This document shows, one piece after another, positions 17,742 through 26,761 of a stretch of DNA of 64,000 nucleotides. How positions within the stretch are numbered: the first letter of the stretch is position 1; each line of letters opens with the position of its first letter. Below the pieces are notes generated by a model. That model was not told the DNA's origin and did no database searches. It saw only the letters and a list, made by a program, of their open reading frames with translations. A program made the position numbers and the translations under genes. Source of the stretch: Bacillus mycoides (lineage in GTDB: Bacteria; Bacillota; Bacilli; Bacillales; Bacillaceae_G); the NCBI RefSeq assembly GCF_018742245.1, contig NZ_CP036132.1, positions 863,001 to 927,000 on the forward strand, read 5' to 3'.

Positions 17742-19604
17742 GTGAAGACTTTTTCAAAAGGTATAACAGCAGTGGCGTTAACGGGATCATTACTTTTAAC
17801 TCCTATTTCAAGTTATGCGGCAAATGATGATATTACAGGACATATGTTTGAGACTCATATGCGTTCACTTATTACTAAAGGAGTTTTAATGGGGTATGGT
17901 GAGAATGTATATGCACCTGATAAATTAGTAACAAGAGCAGAGTTTGCTACATTCATAGCAAGGGCTTTAGATTTACCGAAAGCTGATTCGAACTTCGAGG
18001 ATGTGCCGAAGACTTACGGTTTATATGATGGTGTAAGTAGAGCATATGGAGCGAAAATTATTAATGGTCGTACTAACGAGACGTTCTCACCAAATGATGT
18101 GATTACACGTGAAGAAATGTCTATAATGGTAAAGCGAGCATTAGACTATAAAAATATTAAAATAGCTGTAAGTCCGCTTACCTTTACTGATAAAGATAGT
18201 ATTAACTATAAAGAGCATGTACAAGTTATGGTGGCTACTCAAATTATTAAAGGGTATCCAGAAGATAATACATTTAGACCACATTTATCAGCTACAAGAG
18301 GTATGGCTTCAGCTATGTTGGATCGCATGCTTCAGACGATTGAAAAAAATGGGAATAGTAATCTTGTAGAAACAAAGAAATATGTCGTGACAAATGTAAG
18401 AGAAGATGGGACAGAGCAAGAACTAGAGCGCTATAGTACATATAAAGAAGCAGTTACAGCTGCGCAAAATAAAGGTATTAATGCAGTGAAGTATGAAAAT
18501 GAATTCTTATGGATTAAAGATGGATTTGCAAGTGCGAAGCGAGTAGAAGGACAAAATATAATTAATGTTTATGGTAACGATTTACAAACAGTTTATACGT
18601 ATGTTCAGTATGGAACGGAATTTAAAGTGCTAGAAGTTGGCGAAGATCGTGTGAAAGTTCAACTTTCTGATTTAACGGGTTATGTGAAGAAGAATGAAAT
18701 CAATTTAATTCCTACAAATGAAATGAAACAGTCGTCTTATTATGTAAAAACAGATGGATATTTATACCATAGATATTATACATATAATACAAGTTCACCT
18801 GGATATACAGAATTTAGATATGGTACGGCACCTTCTTTCATGAAGCAAGGACAGCAAATGTATAGTGTAGATGGAAAGACATTTGGAGACGAAACTTTCT
18901 ATCAATATTTCAATTATTTATCATTACGTTCGAAAACAGATTATACAGCTGAACAACTAGATAGTTATGTGAAATCGATTAAGCCAGACTCTCCATTAAT
19001 TGGTTTAGGAAAGAAATTTAAAGAAGTAGAAAGTAAGTATAATGTAAATGCATTATTCTTATATTCATTAGCAATTCATGAGAGTTACTATGGAACAAGC
19101 GCTCTTGCAAAAGACAAAAATAATTTATTTGGTTTAAAAGCAACAGACGATAGTCCATATGGTAATGGAGAAGCATTTAATTCAAAAGAAGATTGTATTG
19201 AACATGCAGCAAAAGTATACATGAATGAAGGATATTTAAATCCAGGACATTGGCGTTATACAGCAACATATACAGGTGATAAAGCTGCTGGTTTAAATGC
19301 GAAATATGCATCTGATGCGAACTGGGGTAAAAAAGTAGCTGGGCATATGAATCGTTTTGATTCTTATTTAGGTAAAAAAGAATACAACAAGTATAAACTT
19401 GCACGTGTGATGAATAATGTGGAAGTGAAAAAGAATCCTAGTATATCAAATGAGCGACTGTATCGTTTAAATACAAATGCAGTTGTCACAGTTACTGGTG
19501 AAGAAATAATAAATGGAAAGGCATGGGTTAAAGTTATTTCAGATAATCCTACTGTAACTGAAGCGTATATCGCAAAAGAAAGTTTAGAATACGTAAAACA
19601 TTAA
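17742..19604 (+). CDS. SLH-domain surface protein with glucosaminidase domain
   Basis: Secreted murein hydrolase anchored by N-terminal SLH domains. Signal peptide cleaved near SYA-AND; three SLH repeats at about residues 30-200 (TRAEFATFIARAL and TREEMSIMVKRAL are characteristic); an SH3/SPOR-like middle; a glucosaminidase domain around 415-545 with the likely catalytic Glu in LAIHESYYGTS and the NLFGLKATD motif; and a C-terminal SH3-like tail. It should cleave the GlcNAc side of the glycan and help separate daughter cells, as BslO does in B. anthracis, which has the same domain order; orthology is not claimed. GTG start after GAGGAGG. It sits just after csaB, where S-layer genes lie in S-layer-forming strains. 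Confidence 0.88.
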   Translation: MKTFSKGITAVALTGSLLLTPISSYAANDDITGHMFETHMRSLITKGVLMGYGENVYAPDKLVTRAEFATFIARALDLPKADSNFEDVPKTYGLYDGVSRAYGAKIINGRTNETFSPNDVITREEMSIMVKRALDYKNIKIAVSPLTFTDKDSINYKEHVQVMVATQIIKGYPEDNTFRPHLSATRGMASAMLDRMLQTIEKNGNSNLVETKKYVVTNVREDGTEQELERYSTYKEAVTAAQNKGINAVKYENEFLWIKDGFASAKRVEGQNIINVYGNDLQTVYTYVQYGTEFKVLEVGEDRVKVQLSDLTGYVKKNEINLIPTNEMKQSSYYVKTDGYLYHRYYTYNTSSPGYTEFRYGTAPSFMKQGQQMYSVDGKTFGDETFYQYFNYLSLRSKTDYTAEQLDSYVKSIKPDSPLIGLGKKFKEVESKYNVNALFLYSLAIHESYYGTSALAKDKNNLFGLKATDDSPYGNGEAFNSKEDCIEHAAKVYMNEGYLNPGHWRYTATYTGDKAAGLNAKYASDANWGKKVAGHMNRFDSYLGKKEYNKYKLARVMNNVEVKKNPSISNERLYRLNTNAVVTVTGEEIINGKAWVKVISDNPTVTEAYIAKESLEYVKH

Positions 19605-19645
19605 TTAAATATAAAAGAGAAAAACTGATTATCTAGATGCATTTT

Positions 19646-19700
19646 AAAAAAAGGTGCTCAAAAAGCCAGCATAACTGACTTTTTTGAGCACCTTCTTTTT
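19646..19700. terminator. Bidirectional terminator
   Basis: AAAGGTGCTCAAAAAG / CTTTTTTGAGCACCTT between convergent genes. Confidence 0.9.
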
Positions 19701-19702
19701 TA

Positions 19703-21097
19703 TTATTCAATTTCAAAATCAACAATTAAGTAAGCGAGTATAACGACGAAGAAAATACTAACGGACGGCGCTGTTAATACGTGGCCGGACATAAAGCCGA
19801 TTCCGAGTGATAGTACAACGGTGCTAGCTAATAGCATATATTTCACAGTTAATATTTTCTTGAAGTTTGTGATGATGCGAATGAATAATTTAATACCGAA
19901 GTATAGAAGTGGTATTAAGTAAATAAGGAAACCGACGATTCCGAATGCAAAGAATAGGTCGTGGAAGTCCATTTCGATTAATTTAATTTTAACCGTATAG
20001 TTACCAGCATAGCCCATTCCGAATAATTTTTGTGATAGTGGTGCGTCTTTATAGTATTGTTTGTATACTTTTAAAAACTTATCGCGATCACTGTAAATTA
20101 AACTTTTGACCTCAGAGTCTGTTAGCTCACCTTTTGCATGTTTTTTTGCTTCGCCCGGGTCTTCTTTAATTACTTTTCCTTCTTTTCTATCCTTTTCTTC
20201 TTGTACTGATTTTTTGTATTCGTACATTTGCATGTGGATGCCCATATTTTTTGCGATAGGAGTATGTGGTGTAAGTACAATTAAACCTCCTAGTACAATA
20301 GCGGCAACAACTGTATTTACGAGATATGTGAATCCTTTTCCTTCTTTTTTGCGATGAATCATATATTCAATGAATGAGAATAACAGTGCCACGCCAAGCG
20401 TTAGAACAATTGCACCATATCCTACTTTCGTTCCGACCATAATACTTGCATACATCGCAAGTATTGTTGGAATCCAGTAATAGATTTTCGAGAAAGAAGT
20501 TGTTTTATGAATCGAATAGAGCACTACGATTGGGAACATAATTGCAAAAATAGAACTTAAATCATTTCCAGCAAAGAACCAACCTCTTGAGCCAATCTTT
20601 GAGTGAGGGTAGCTTGGGAAATCTGTACCAGTTTGCATTGCAACAATCAGTGTGATGCTTAAAATTAAAGTTGTATATAAGAAATATGTAATGATTTTAT
20701 GCAACGTATATTCTTTATTTTTCAACTCTTTAAAGACGATAATATATCCAAACAGTAGCACAATTGGATATATGCTCTTTAAAATAAATTTCACTTCTTC
20801 GCCAAATGAAACTGGAGATTTAATCATCATATTATTTGCAAGACCAATTGCTAGTACGATCCCGAGTAGGCATAAATAGAGAATGTACTTTTTCGCTCCA
20901 GGTTGTTCTCTATGAAGAAGTAGATAACCTAATGCAAGAAGCATAAAGGCGAAACGGACTACGATTCCAACTGTTGCGCTCATGTGTAATACATAGATTG
21001 AAAAAGACGTTAATAAATCTAAAATTGGTTGAAACACAATGAATAGCAATAGGAAATGCGGGAAGTAGTTATCCGTTTGTTTCAACTTATTAACCAT
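19703..21097 (-). CDS. O-antigen ligase / polymerase-like membrane protein
   Basis: About 464 residues with ten or more hydrophobic segments and one large extracellular loop (roughly residues 285-365, rich in Lys/Glu: KKSVQEEKDRKEGKV ... LFGMGYAG). This layout is that of the O-antigen ligase/Wzy-like family, which joins or polymerises lipid-linked glycans outside the membrane. It is near csaA and csaB, so it may act on the secondary wall polysaccharide; that is inference. The second Met (21097) is chosen because GGAGG lies five bases before it and overlaps the codons after the first ATG at 21109. Confidence 0.78.
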   Translation of the reverse strand: MVNKLKQTDNYFPHFLLLFIVFQPILDLLTSFSIYVLHMSATVGIVVRFAFMLLALGYLLLHREQPGAKKYILYLCLLGIVLAIGLANNMMIKSPVSFGEEVKFILKSIYPIVLLFGYIIVFKELKNKEYTLHKIITYFLYTTLILSITLIVAMQTGTDFPSYPHSKIGSRGWFFAGNDLSSIFAIMFPIVVLYSIHKTTSFSKIYYWIPTILAMYASIMVGTKVGYGAIVLTLGVALLFSFIEYMIHRKKEGKGFTYLVNTVVAAIVLGGLIVLTPHTPIAKNMGIHMQMYEYKKSVQEEKDRKEGKVIKEDPGEAKKHAKGELTDSEVKSLIYSDRDKFLKVYKQYYKDAPLSQKLFGMGYAGNYTVKIKLIEMDFHDLFFAFGIVGFLIYLIPLLYFGIKLFIRIITNFKKILTVKYMLLASTVVLSLGIGFMSGHVLTAPSVSIFFVVILAYLIVDFEIE

Positions 21098-21426
21098 ATA
21101 TTCCTCCATGTCTTCATTCCTTTAGTTCAATACCCAAGAGATGGGGATAAAAGCCTTATTTACATAATAAGGCGAATGAATTTCAATATTTGTTTTTTTG
21201 CATCAAACTTAAGAATACACCATTTCATTGTAATGGTAAATAGATGAAAAGCATTGATAAACCGACTTTAATTTCTATATTTTTTAACGAAATTGTATGT
21301 TTTATACGGAGATATATACAAATTACGAGAAAATTAGACAGAAAATTAAGAAAAAAGAAGGATTTTTAATATGCTTTCTATAATTATATAAGTATAATCT
21401 TTATGTGGAAAAGAGGGGTATATATA

Positions 21427-22215
21427 ATGGAAGTAACAAGTAAAACAGAATCTGTTGTTGTGAAATATGAAGGGCGCGTAGCAACGGTTATGGTCAATCG
21501 TCCAGAGGTTTTAAATGCATTAGATGAACCAACGTTAAAAGAGTTATTACAAAAGTTGAAAGAAGTGGCGGAAAGTTCTGTTCACGTTGTTGTTTTATGC
21601 GGAAGTGGCCGTGGTTTTTCTGCGGGTGGAGATATTAAATCCATGCTTTCAAGTAATGATGAAAGTAAGTTTGAAGGCATCATGAATACAATTTCTGAAA
21701 TCGTTGTGACGTTATATACGATGCCGAAGCTTGTTATTAGTGCAATTCACGGGCCGACTGCTGGACTTGGATTAAGTATTGCATTAACAGCTGATTATGT
21801 CATGGCAGATATATCATCAGTTATTGCGATGAACTTTATTGGAATCGCTTTAATTCCAGATGGTGGCGGCCATTTCTTCCTTCAAAAGCGCGTCGGTGAA
21901 AATATGACGAAGAAAATCATTTGGGAAGGGAAAAAATTATCAGCGACAGAAGCGTTAGATATCGGTTTAATTGATGAAGTAATCGGTGAGGATTTCCAAA
22001 CGGCTGTGAAGCAAAAAATTAATGAATGGTTACAAAAACCAATCAAGGCGATGATTCAAACGAAACAAATTTTATGTGAAGTAAATCGTTCTAATTTAGA
22101 ACAAACGCTTCAGCTCGAAAAGCGTGGTCAATATGCGATGAGACAAACAGCGGATCATAAAGAAGGTATTGCTGCTTTTCTAGAAAAACGTTTACCAGCA
22201 TTTAAAGGGGAATAA
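21427..22215 (+). CDS. Enoyl-CoA hydratase/isomerase family protein
   Basis: Crotonase-fold enzyme of 262 residues, expected to act on a CoA thioester in fatty-acid or branched-chain catabolism. Visible: VNRPEVLNALD, the oxyanion-hole segment SGRGFSAGGDIKSM, HGPTAGLGLSIALTADYVMA and the FIGIALIPDGGGHFFLQKRVG segment. The aspartate in IPDGG, rather than the Glu of classical hydratases, leaves the reaction open (hydratase, isomerase or hydrolase). ATG 21427 follows GAGGGG by eight bases. A short bcr1 derivative begins exactly at its stop codon. Confidence 0.87.
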   Translation: MEVTSKTESVVVKYEGRVATVMVNRPEVLNALDEPTLKELLQKLKEVAESSVHVVVLCGSGRGFSAGGDIKSMLSSNDESKFEGIMNTISEIVVTLYTMPKLVISAIHGPTAGLGLSIALTADYVMADISSVIAMNFIGIALIPDGGGHFFLQKRVGENMTKKIIWEGKKLSATEALDIGLIDEVIGEDFQTAVKQKINEWLQKPIKAMIQTKQILCEVNRSNLEQTLQLEKRGQYAMRQTADHKEGIAAFLEKRLPAFKGE

Positions 22216-22291
22216 AGTGAAACTTTAATCCGTGGGTGTTTGTTTATCCCCCGCGGATTATTAGTCTTACTGCTTGTTAATTCGAGATAAA
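22212..22291 (-). mobile_element. Internally deleted bcr1-type repeat, 80 bp
   Basis: Reads as the reverse of the 9300 copy: ATAAAGTGAAACTTTAATC at the left, an inner hairpin (AATCCGTGGG ... CCCCGCGGATT), and a diverged CTGCTTGTTAATTCGAGATAAA at the right. It keeps both ends and ATAAA duplications (22212-22216, 22287-22291) but lacks the central TCCCACCT hairpin. The duplication provides the stop codon of the enoyl-CoA hydratase gene. Confidence 0.72.
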
Positions 22292-22299
22292 GGGAAGAA

Positions 22300-22340
22300 A
22301 GTGCTAACACATTTTAGTATAATTGTGTTAGCACTTTTTT
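22300..22340 (+). terminator. Intrinsic terminator
   Basis: GTGCTAACAC / GTGTTAGCAC followed by seven T, ahead of the small gene at 22353. Confidence 0.88.
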
Positions 22341-22352
22341 TAGGAGTAATAA

Positions 22353-22664
22353 ATGAAGAAAATTATCGGTGTTATCGTTATGATTTTACTTACATATTAT
22401 GCTTTGCATAGTACACCATCTCTTGCGGTACGGACTGCATTATTCTTTGAGGGACATCCAACTGTTGCTTTCTCTGGTGAAGTGAAGAAAGAACGGGATG
22501 TGAAAAAAGAGGCGATTCCTGATGAGTATCAAACCTTATACGGCGATAAGAAAGAAGAACCAGAGCATTACTTCTTTCCGGTAGTAAGGGCGCACGGATC
22601 AGGAATTGATATGTTAAGTGCTTGTGTGAAAAAAGAGTGGTTTTTCTATAAAGTGAAACTTTAA
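22353..22664 (+). CDS. Small secreted hypothetical protein, C terminus rewritten by bcr1
   Basis: A 103-residue protein with an N-terminal hydrophobic signal or anchor (IIGVIVMILLTYYALHS) and a polar outside part. I do not recognise the family. TAGGAG precedes the ATG. The last three codons (VKL) and the stop come from the inserted bcr1 element at 22648-22804. Removing the element and one copy of ATAAA restores a frame ending KAELGCF-stop at 22825, so the original protein was 107 residues. The change is at the extreme end, so the product may still work. Confidence 0.7.
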   Translation: MKKIIGVIVMILLTYYALHSTPSLAVRTALFFEGHPTVAFSGEVKKERDVKKEAIPDEYQTLYGDKKEEPEHYFFPVVRAHGSGIDMLSACVKKEWFFYKVKL

Positions 22665-22804
22665 TCAGTGGGGGTTTTGTTCATCCCCCACTGATTATTA
22701 GTTGAACCAATCGGGCGTCTACGGGCAGTTGATCTCCCACCTAACTTCTTTGCTCCATTCGAATTTTGAGGTGGGAGTTTTACTGCCCGTTAACGCGGGA
22801 TAAA
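22648..22804 (-). mobile_element. bcr1 repeat, full-length copy (157 bp with duplications)
   Basis: Flanked by ATAAA at 22648-22652 and 22800-22804 (TTTAT on the element's own strand). Ends match the other copies (GTGAAACTTTAATC; GCGGGATAAA). It contains two stems: TAATCAGTGGGGG / CCCCCACTGATTA and TCCCACCTAACTTC / GAGGTGGGAG. The length agrees with the roughly 155-bp bcr1 of the B. cereus group. It interrupts the end of the gene at 22353. Confidence 0.88.
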
Positions 22805-22841
22805 GCAGAGCTCGGGTGTTTTTAAAAATAGGAGGTAAGTG

Positions 22842-23168
22842 ATGTCAACTTATAACAGGTTAGTAAGAGATCGTGTCCCGGAGAAAATTTTAATGTCTGG
22901 AAAAACATATACAGCACAAAAATTAACAGGACAAGCTTACATACAAGCGTTAGCGAAAATTGGTACAGAAGAAATTCGTGAATTTGCTTCGATGAAAGAT
23001 CGTGAACATGCGCTAGATTCACTTGCAGATGCACTTGAAGTTATTGTTTCATTAGCTCGCGCAGAAGGTGCAACAATTGAAGATGTTGAGCGTATTCGTA
23101 AGCAGAAAGAAGAAGAGCGCGGCGGGTTTACAAGAGGGATTTATTTGATGGACGTTTCGGAAGAGTAG
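22842..23168 (+). CDS. MazG-like nucleotide pyrophosphohydrolase (phosphoribosyl-ATP pyrophosphohydrolase-like)
   Basis: A small all-alpha NTP-PPase of 108 residues. NRLVRDRVPEKI at the start, the acidic EEIREF helix and DSLADALEVIVSLA helix give the usual Mg2+-binding Glu/Asp set of the MazG/HisE superfamily. It is outside a his operon, so a house-cleaning role on a non-canonical nucleotide is likelier than histidine synthesis. ATG 22842 is six bases from AGGAGG; GTG 22839 is too close. Confidence 0.8.
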   Translation: MSTYNRLVRDRVPEKILMSGKTYTAQKLTGQAYIQALAKIGTEEIREFASMKDREHALDSLADALEVIVSLARAEGATIEDVERIRKQKEEERGGFTRGIYLMDVSEE

Positions 23169-23177
23169 TTTTATAGA

Positions 23178-23214
23178 AAAAGCACAGCTTACTGAGTAGC
23201 GCTGTGCTTTTTTG
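23178..23214 (+). terminator. Intrinsic terminator
   Basis: AAAAGCACAGC / GCTGTGCTTTTTT. Confidence 0.9.
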
Positions 23215-23332
23215 TCATTAAAATTAGGGTAAAGTGAATTTTATTACAATTTAGAAAATTAAACTATATTAGTAGAGGTTTTATAGTAATTTCTGTATAC
23301 TAAATAGTAGAAAAAGCGAGGGGGAAACGACA

Positions 23333-24382
23333 GTGGCACATCATGCGAAAGAAACGATGGAATTAATTAAAGAGCTTGTCTCTATTCCGAGTCCATCTGG
23401 GAATACGACGAAAATTATTAATTTTATTGAAAACTATGTAAGTGAGTGGAATGTAGAGACGAAGCGTAATAATAAAGGTGCTCTTATTTTAACGGTTAAA
23501 GGGAAGAATGATGAGCAGCATCGTTTATTAACTGCACACGTTGATACGTTAGGTGCCATGGTGAAAGAAATTAAGCCTGATGGCCGTCTTAGTCTATCTA
23601 TGATTGGTGGATTTCGCTGGAACTCTGTAGAAGGGGAATATTGCGAAATTGAAACGTCAAGCGGTAAGACGTATACAGGTACAATTTTAATGCATCAAAC
23701 TTCTGTCCATGTGTACAAAGATGCAGGGGAAGCGAAGCGCGATGAGAAAAATATAGAAGTGCGTATTGATGAGCGTGTCTTTTCAGCAGATGAAGTACGT
23801 GGGTTAGGAATAGAAGTAGGAGACTTCGTTTCATTTGATCCACGCGTTCAAATTACAAAGAGTGGATACATAAAATCACGTCATTTAGACGATAAGGTAA
23901 GTGTAGCAATTCTATTAAAATTAATTAAAAGATTGCAAGATGAAAAGGTAACATTGCCATATACAACACATTTCTTAATTTCTAATAATGAAGAAATTGG
24001 GTACGGTGGAAACTCAAACATTCCAGAAGAAACGGTAGAATATTTAGCAGTTGATATGGGAGCGTTAGGTGATGGACAAGCATCTGATGAATATACAGTA
24101 TCCATTTGTGCGAAAGACTCTAGCGGTCCATACCATTATGCTTTACGTAAACATTTAGTTGAACTGGCGAAAGCGAATGCTATTGAATCTAAAGTGGATA
24201 TTTATCCATACTACGGATCAGATGCATCAGCTGCGATTCGCGCCGGATTTGATGTGAAACATGCGTTAATTGGAGCCGGTATTGATTCTTCTCACGCATT
24301 TGAGCGTACGCATGAAAGCTCGATTGCACATACAGAAGCGCTTGTTTATGCATATGTAATGTCTAATTTAATTGAAGAATAA
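23333..24382 (+). CDS. M42-family metallopeptidase (deblocking aminopeptidase type)
   Basis: Cytoplasmic co-catalytic dinuclear metal aminopeptidase of 349 residues. The ligands and catalytic residues are in place: TAHVDTLG (His, Asp), RHLDDKVS (bridging Asp), NNEEIGYGG (catalytic Glu then metal Glu), AVDMGA (Asp) and DSSHAFERTH (His). An insert at 115-165 corresponds to the M42 PDZ-like/lid domain. GTG start after GAGGGGG. The family often forms dodecameric particles that trim peptides. Confidence 0.88.
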   Translation: MAHHAKETMELIKELVSIPSPSGNTTKIINFIENYVSEWNVETKRNNKGALILTVKGKNDEQHRLLTAHVDTLGAMVKEIKPDGRLSLSMIGGFRWNSVEGEYCEIETSSGKTYTGTILMHQTSVHVYKDAGEAKRDEKNIEVRIDERVFSADEVRGLGIEVGDFVSFDPRVQITKSGYIKSRHLDDKVSVAILLKLIKRLQDEKVTLPYTTHFLISNNEEIGYGGNSNIPEETVEYLAVDMGALGDGQASDEYTVSICAKDSSGPYHYALRKHLVELAKANAIESKVDIYPYYGSDASAAIRAGFDVKHALIGAGIDSSHAFERTHESSIAHTEALVYAYVMSNLIEE

Positions 24383-24399
24383 TTTCATAGCAAATAGAG

Positions 24400-24436
24400 A
24401 GGGCTGATTGAAAATATTATTTTTAATCAGCTTTTC
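24400..24436 (+). terminator. M42 peptidase gene terminator
   Basis: GCTGATT / AATCAGC with an AT-rich loop and CTTTTC after it. Confidence 0.65.
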
Positions 24437-24450
24437 ATTTTGGGGACAAG

Positions 24451-24737
24451 ATGAAAAAACTATTGATAGGCAGTATCGTTGTAAGTTTAGCGTTAAGTGG
24501 ATGTTCTCAAGAAAGTTCGGGGGGATTTTTTATATTCATAAAGGGAAAGTACTCGAAATGAAAATTGGCGAAGGTGATCTAGGTATTGCAGGAACTTGTT
24601 TTAAAGCTTTAGATAAAGGGAAGTTTCTTATTGGAAATTAGGATAACAGAGAAGGAATATGGTACTTCTCGACTTTCCAAACAAATCTTGAGACGGGAAA
24701 AGCAGAAAGGATCGATCAGATAAAGCTTCCTTTGTAG
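24451..24737 (+). pseudogene. Decayed small lipoprotein gene (frameshift at G6 tract plus nonsense)
   Basis: ATG 24451 opens a typical lipoprotein signal, KKLLIGSIVVSLALSGC, with LSGC as lipobox. That frame stops shortly after the run GGGGGGATTTTTT at 24519-24530. A one-base shift there rejoins a frame reading GIFYIHKGKVLEMKIGEGDLG ... LIGN, then TAG (24639-24641), then an open continuation DNREGIWYFSTFQTNLETG to TAG at 24735. The three pieces read as one roughly 95-residue extracytoplasmic protein with one frameshift and one stop. The G6 tract could slip, but the second lesion argues for decay, not phase variation. Confidence 0.72.
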
Positions 24738-24782
24738 GAAGGGAATATATATGTTAAAGAAAATTTTAAATAATACATTAGG

Positions 24783-24820
24783 AAAAGCGATTAGAGTAAT
24801 ATGTACTAATCGCTTTTTTA
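24783..24820 (+). terminator. Intrinsic terminator
   Basis: AAAAGCGATTAG / CTAATCGCTTTTTT after the decayed lipoprotein gene. Confidence 0.85.
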
Positions 24821-24997
24821 TATACATTCATTATCAGTTATATATATACGGTTTTTGTTATGTGAAGGGAAAACGTATTTACTATACATATATAATGTTA
24901 TAAACTATGAAAGGATTAATTATTAGTTAATATTTTATAGTTAGTTTCGTGGGAATAATTGTATAAATATGAAGTTTCGAGAGGAGATTTATTTTTC

Positions 24998-26590
24998 ATG
25001 AAGTACAAAGCAATAGCCGCAGGTATATTAGCAGCAAATTTACTAGCACATCCAATTAGTAGTTTAGCAGAAACGAAGAAATTTCCCGATGTTTCAGACA
25101 ATGCGTGGTCAAAAGACGCAATTTATTATTTAGTAGAGAGAAATGTAATTAATGGTATGCCAGATGGTAACTTTATGCCACAAGGAAATTTAACACGTGC
25201 TCAGGCGGCAAAGATTATCGCAACAGCAATTGGCGTTAAAGTAGATCCAAACGCGAAGCCATCTTTTAATGATTCAAAAAATCATTGGGCAGCTCAATAT
25301 ATTGCAGCGATTGAAAAGAAGGATATTATTAAAGGACGAGGACCAGGAGTATTTGATCCTGAAGGGCAAGTAACTCGCGCTGAAATGGCGGCTATGCTTG
25401 TAAGGGCATATGAATTGAAAAGCCAAGTAACAGGACCAGTTCCCACAAAATTCGCTGATTTAGAAAATCATTGGGGTAAAGAAGAAGTAAATATTTTAGT
25501 AGAATTAAAACTTTCTTTAGGTACAGGTGACGGCTGGAAACCAGATAATTCTATTACGCGTGAACAGGCAGCTCAGCTTACTGCTCAAACAGATAAATTT
25601 GGAAAGAATAGTAATCGTCCAGTAGAAACAAAGAAAATATATATGGATAGAAAATTCATTACATATCACGGACCATCATTAACATCTGGGATTAGTGCAA
25701 ATCAGCATGATCCACAAATGGTTGAAGTAAAAGAAGAGCGAGATGGATGGATCAAAATTGCAACAAGTAACGGTGATAAATGGACACCTTTAGTAGAGAA
25801 AACAGAAGCTATTAATGAAGGATTCACTACATATGCAGGGGATTCCCATACTTCTAAAGTACTAGGTACATATGGAGCACAACAAGTAACTGTTATTGAA
25901 GAAAGCGGTAGCTGGATTCGCATTCGTACAAATAGTGGTTTCCAATGGTTTGATAAAAATCAATTGAACCCAGTGAAACAAGGGAACTTCTTAGAAGGAA
26001 AAGCGATTATTATTGATCCGGGGCATGGCGGGGTTGATCCAGGGCATTCTGGTGTGAAAATGGATGAAAGTGCTATCGTATTAGATACATCTTTACGCGT
26101 ACAAAAACTATTTGAACAAAAGACACCATTTACTGTTTTATTAACACGTGATGATGATACACGTCCAGGAAATACCCCTGGTGAATCTTTGAAAAAACGT
26201 ATAGAATTTGCGCAAGAAAATAAAGGTGATATTTTTGTAAGTATTCATGCGAACGGATTTAATGAACAAGTAGAAGGAACGGAAACATTCTACTACAGAT
26301 CAGCAACAAATCCAAACTCAGAAGAGAGCCGTGTACTAGCAGAAAAAGTACAAAAACGTTTAGTACAAGCACTTCAATCAAATGATAGAGGTGTAAAAAC
26401 AGAAGACTTCTATGTAGTGAAATACAATACAATGCCTGCTATTTTAGCTGAACTAGGTTTCATCGATGCTAAAGGCGAAGGTGAAAAACTAGCTACTGAA
26501 AAATGGAGACAACGTGCAGCAGAAGCTATTTATCAAGGTATTCTAGATTACTATGAAGCAATGGGTAATAACGTATCTTCTTACCGTTAA
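24998..26590 (+). CDS. SLH-domain N-acetylmuramoyl-L-alanine amidase (amidase_3)
   Basis: Secreted zinc amidase of 530 residues held on wall polysaccharide. Signal peptide cleaved near SLA-ETK; three SLH repeats to about residue 200 (FPDVSDNAWSKDAIYYLVERNVINGM, TRAQAAKIIATAIGV, TRAEMAAMLVRAY); two SH3_3-like modules (about 215-330); and a C-terminal amidase_3 domain from about 335. Zinc ligands appear in IDPGHGG and SIHANG, and the catalytic Glu in LAELGFI. It differs from the amidase at 163 in both domain order and amidase type. GAGGAG lies 11 bases upstream, somewhat far. In B. anthracis a similar SLH amidase is encoded downstream of csaB. Confidence 0.9.
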   Translation: MKYKAIAAGILAANLLAHPISSLAETKKFPDVSDNAWSKDAIYYLVERNVINGMPDGNFMPQGNLTRAQAAKIIATAIGVKVDPNAKPSFNDSKNHWAAQYIAAIEKKDIIKGRGPGVFDPEGQVTRAEMAAMLVRAYELKSQVTGPVPTKFADLENHWGKEEVNILVELKLSLGTGDGWKPDNSITREQAAQLTAQTDKFGKNSNRPVETKKIYMDRKFITYHGPSLTSGISANQHDPQMVEVKEERDGWIKIATSNGDKWTPLVEKTEAINEGFTTYAGDSHTSKVLGTYGAQQVTVIEESGSWIRIRTNSGFQWFDKNQLNPVKQGNFLEGKAIIIDPGHGGVDPGHSGVKMDESAIVLDTSLRVQKLFEQKTPFTVLLTRDDDTRPGNTPGESLKKRIEFAQENKGDIFVSIHANGFNEQVEGTETFYYRSATNPNSEESRVLAEKVQKRLVQALQSNDRGVKTEDFYVVKYNTMPAILAELGFIDAKGEGEKLATEKWRQRAAEAIYQGILDYYEAMGNNVSSYR

Positions 26591-26608
26591 TAAATATAGA
26601 GAATGATA

Positions 26609-26640
26609 GAAGAGATTGCTGAGAGGCAGTCTCTTTTATT
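26609..26640 (+). terminator. SLH amidase_3 gene terminator
   Basis: AAGAGATTGCT / GGCAGTCTCTT followed by a T-rich tract. Confidence 0.8.
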
Positions 26641-26761
26641 TATTAAATGAATTATAAAGGTTTCTCTTTATTTCGGGCATGTGATATCATTTAATTTTAT
26701 ATAAATAGTATTCGAGTAATTGTAATCATAACAATTTAAAATGATAAAGGATGATCATAGA

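Noticed and set aside
17742..19604. Naming the SLH glucosaminidase bslO
   Set aside because: Same domain order, but its position next to csaB does not fit what I recall for bslO in B. anthracis; orthology cannot be shown here.
24408..24641. 77-codon TTG frame after the M42 peptidase
   Set aside because: Its first part lies in the peptidase terminator and out of frame with a good lipoprotein signal; better explained as part of a frameshifted lipoprotein pseudogene.
24751..24900. Short frame MLKKILNNTLGKAIRV... after the decayed lipoprotein gene
   Set aside because: It has a GAAGGGA site but runs straight through a strong terminator and encodes no plausible protein beyond it.
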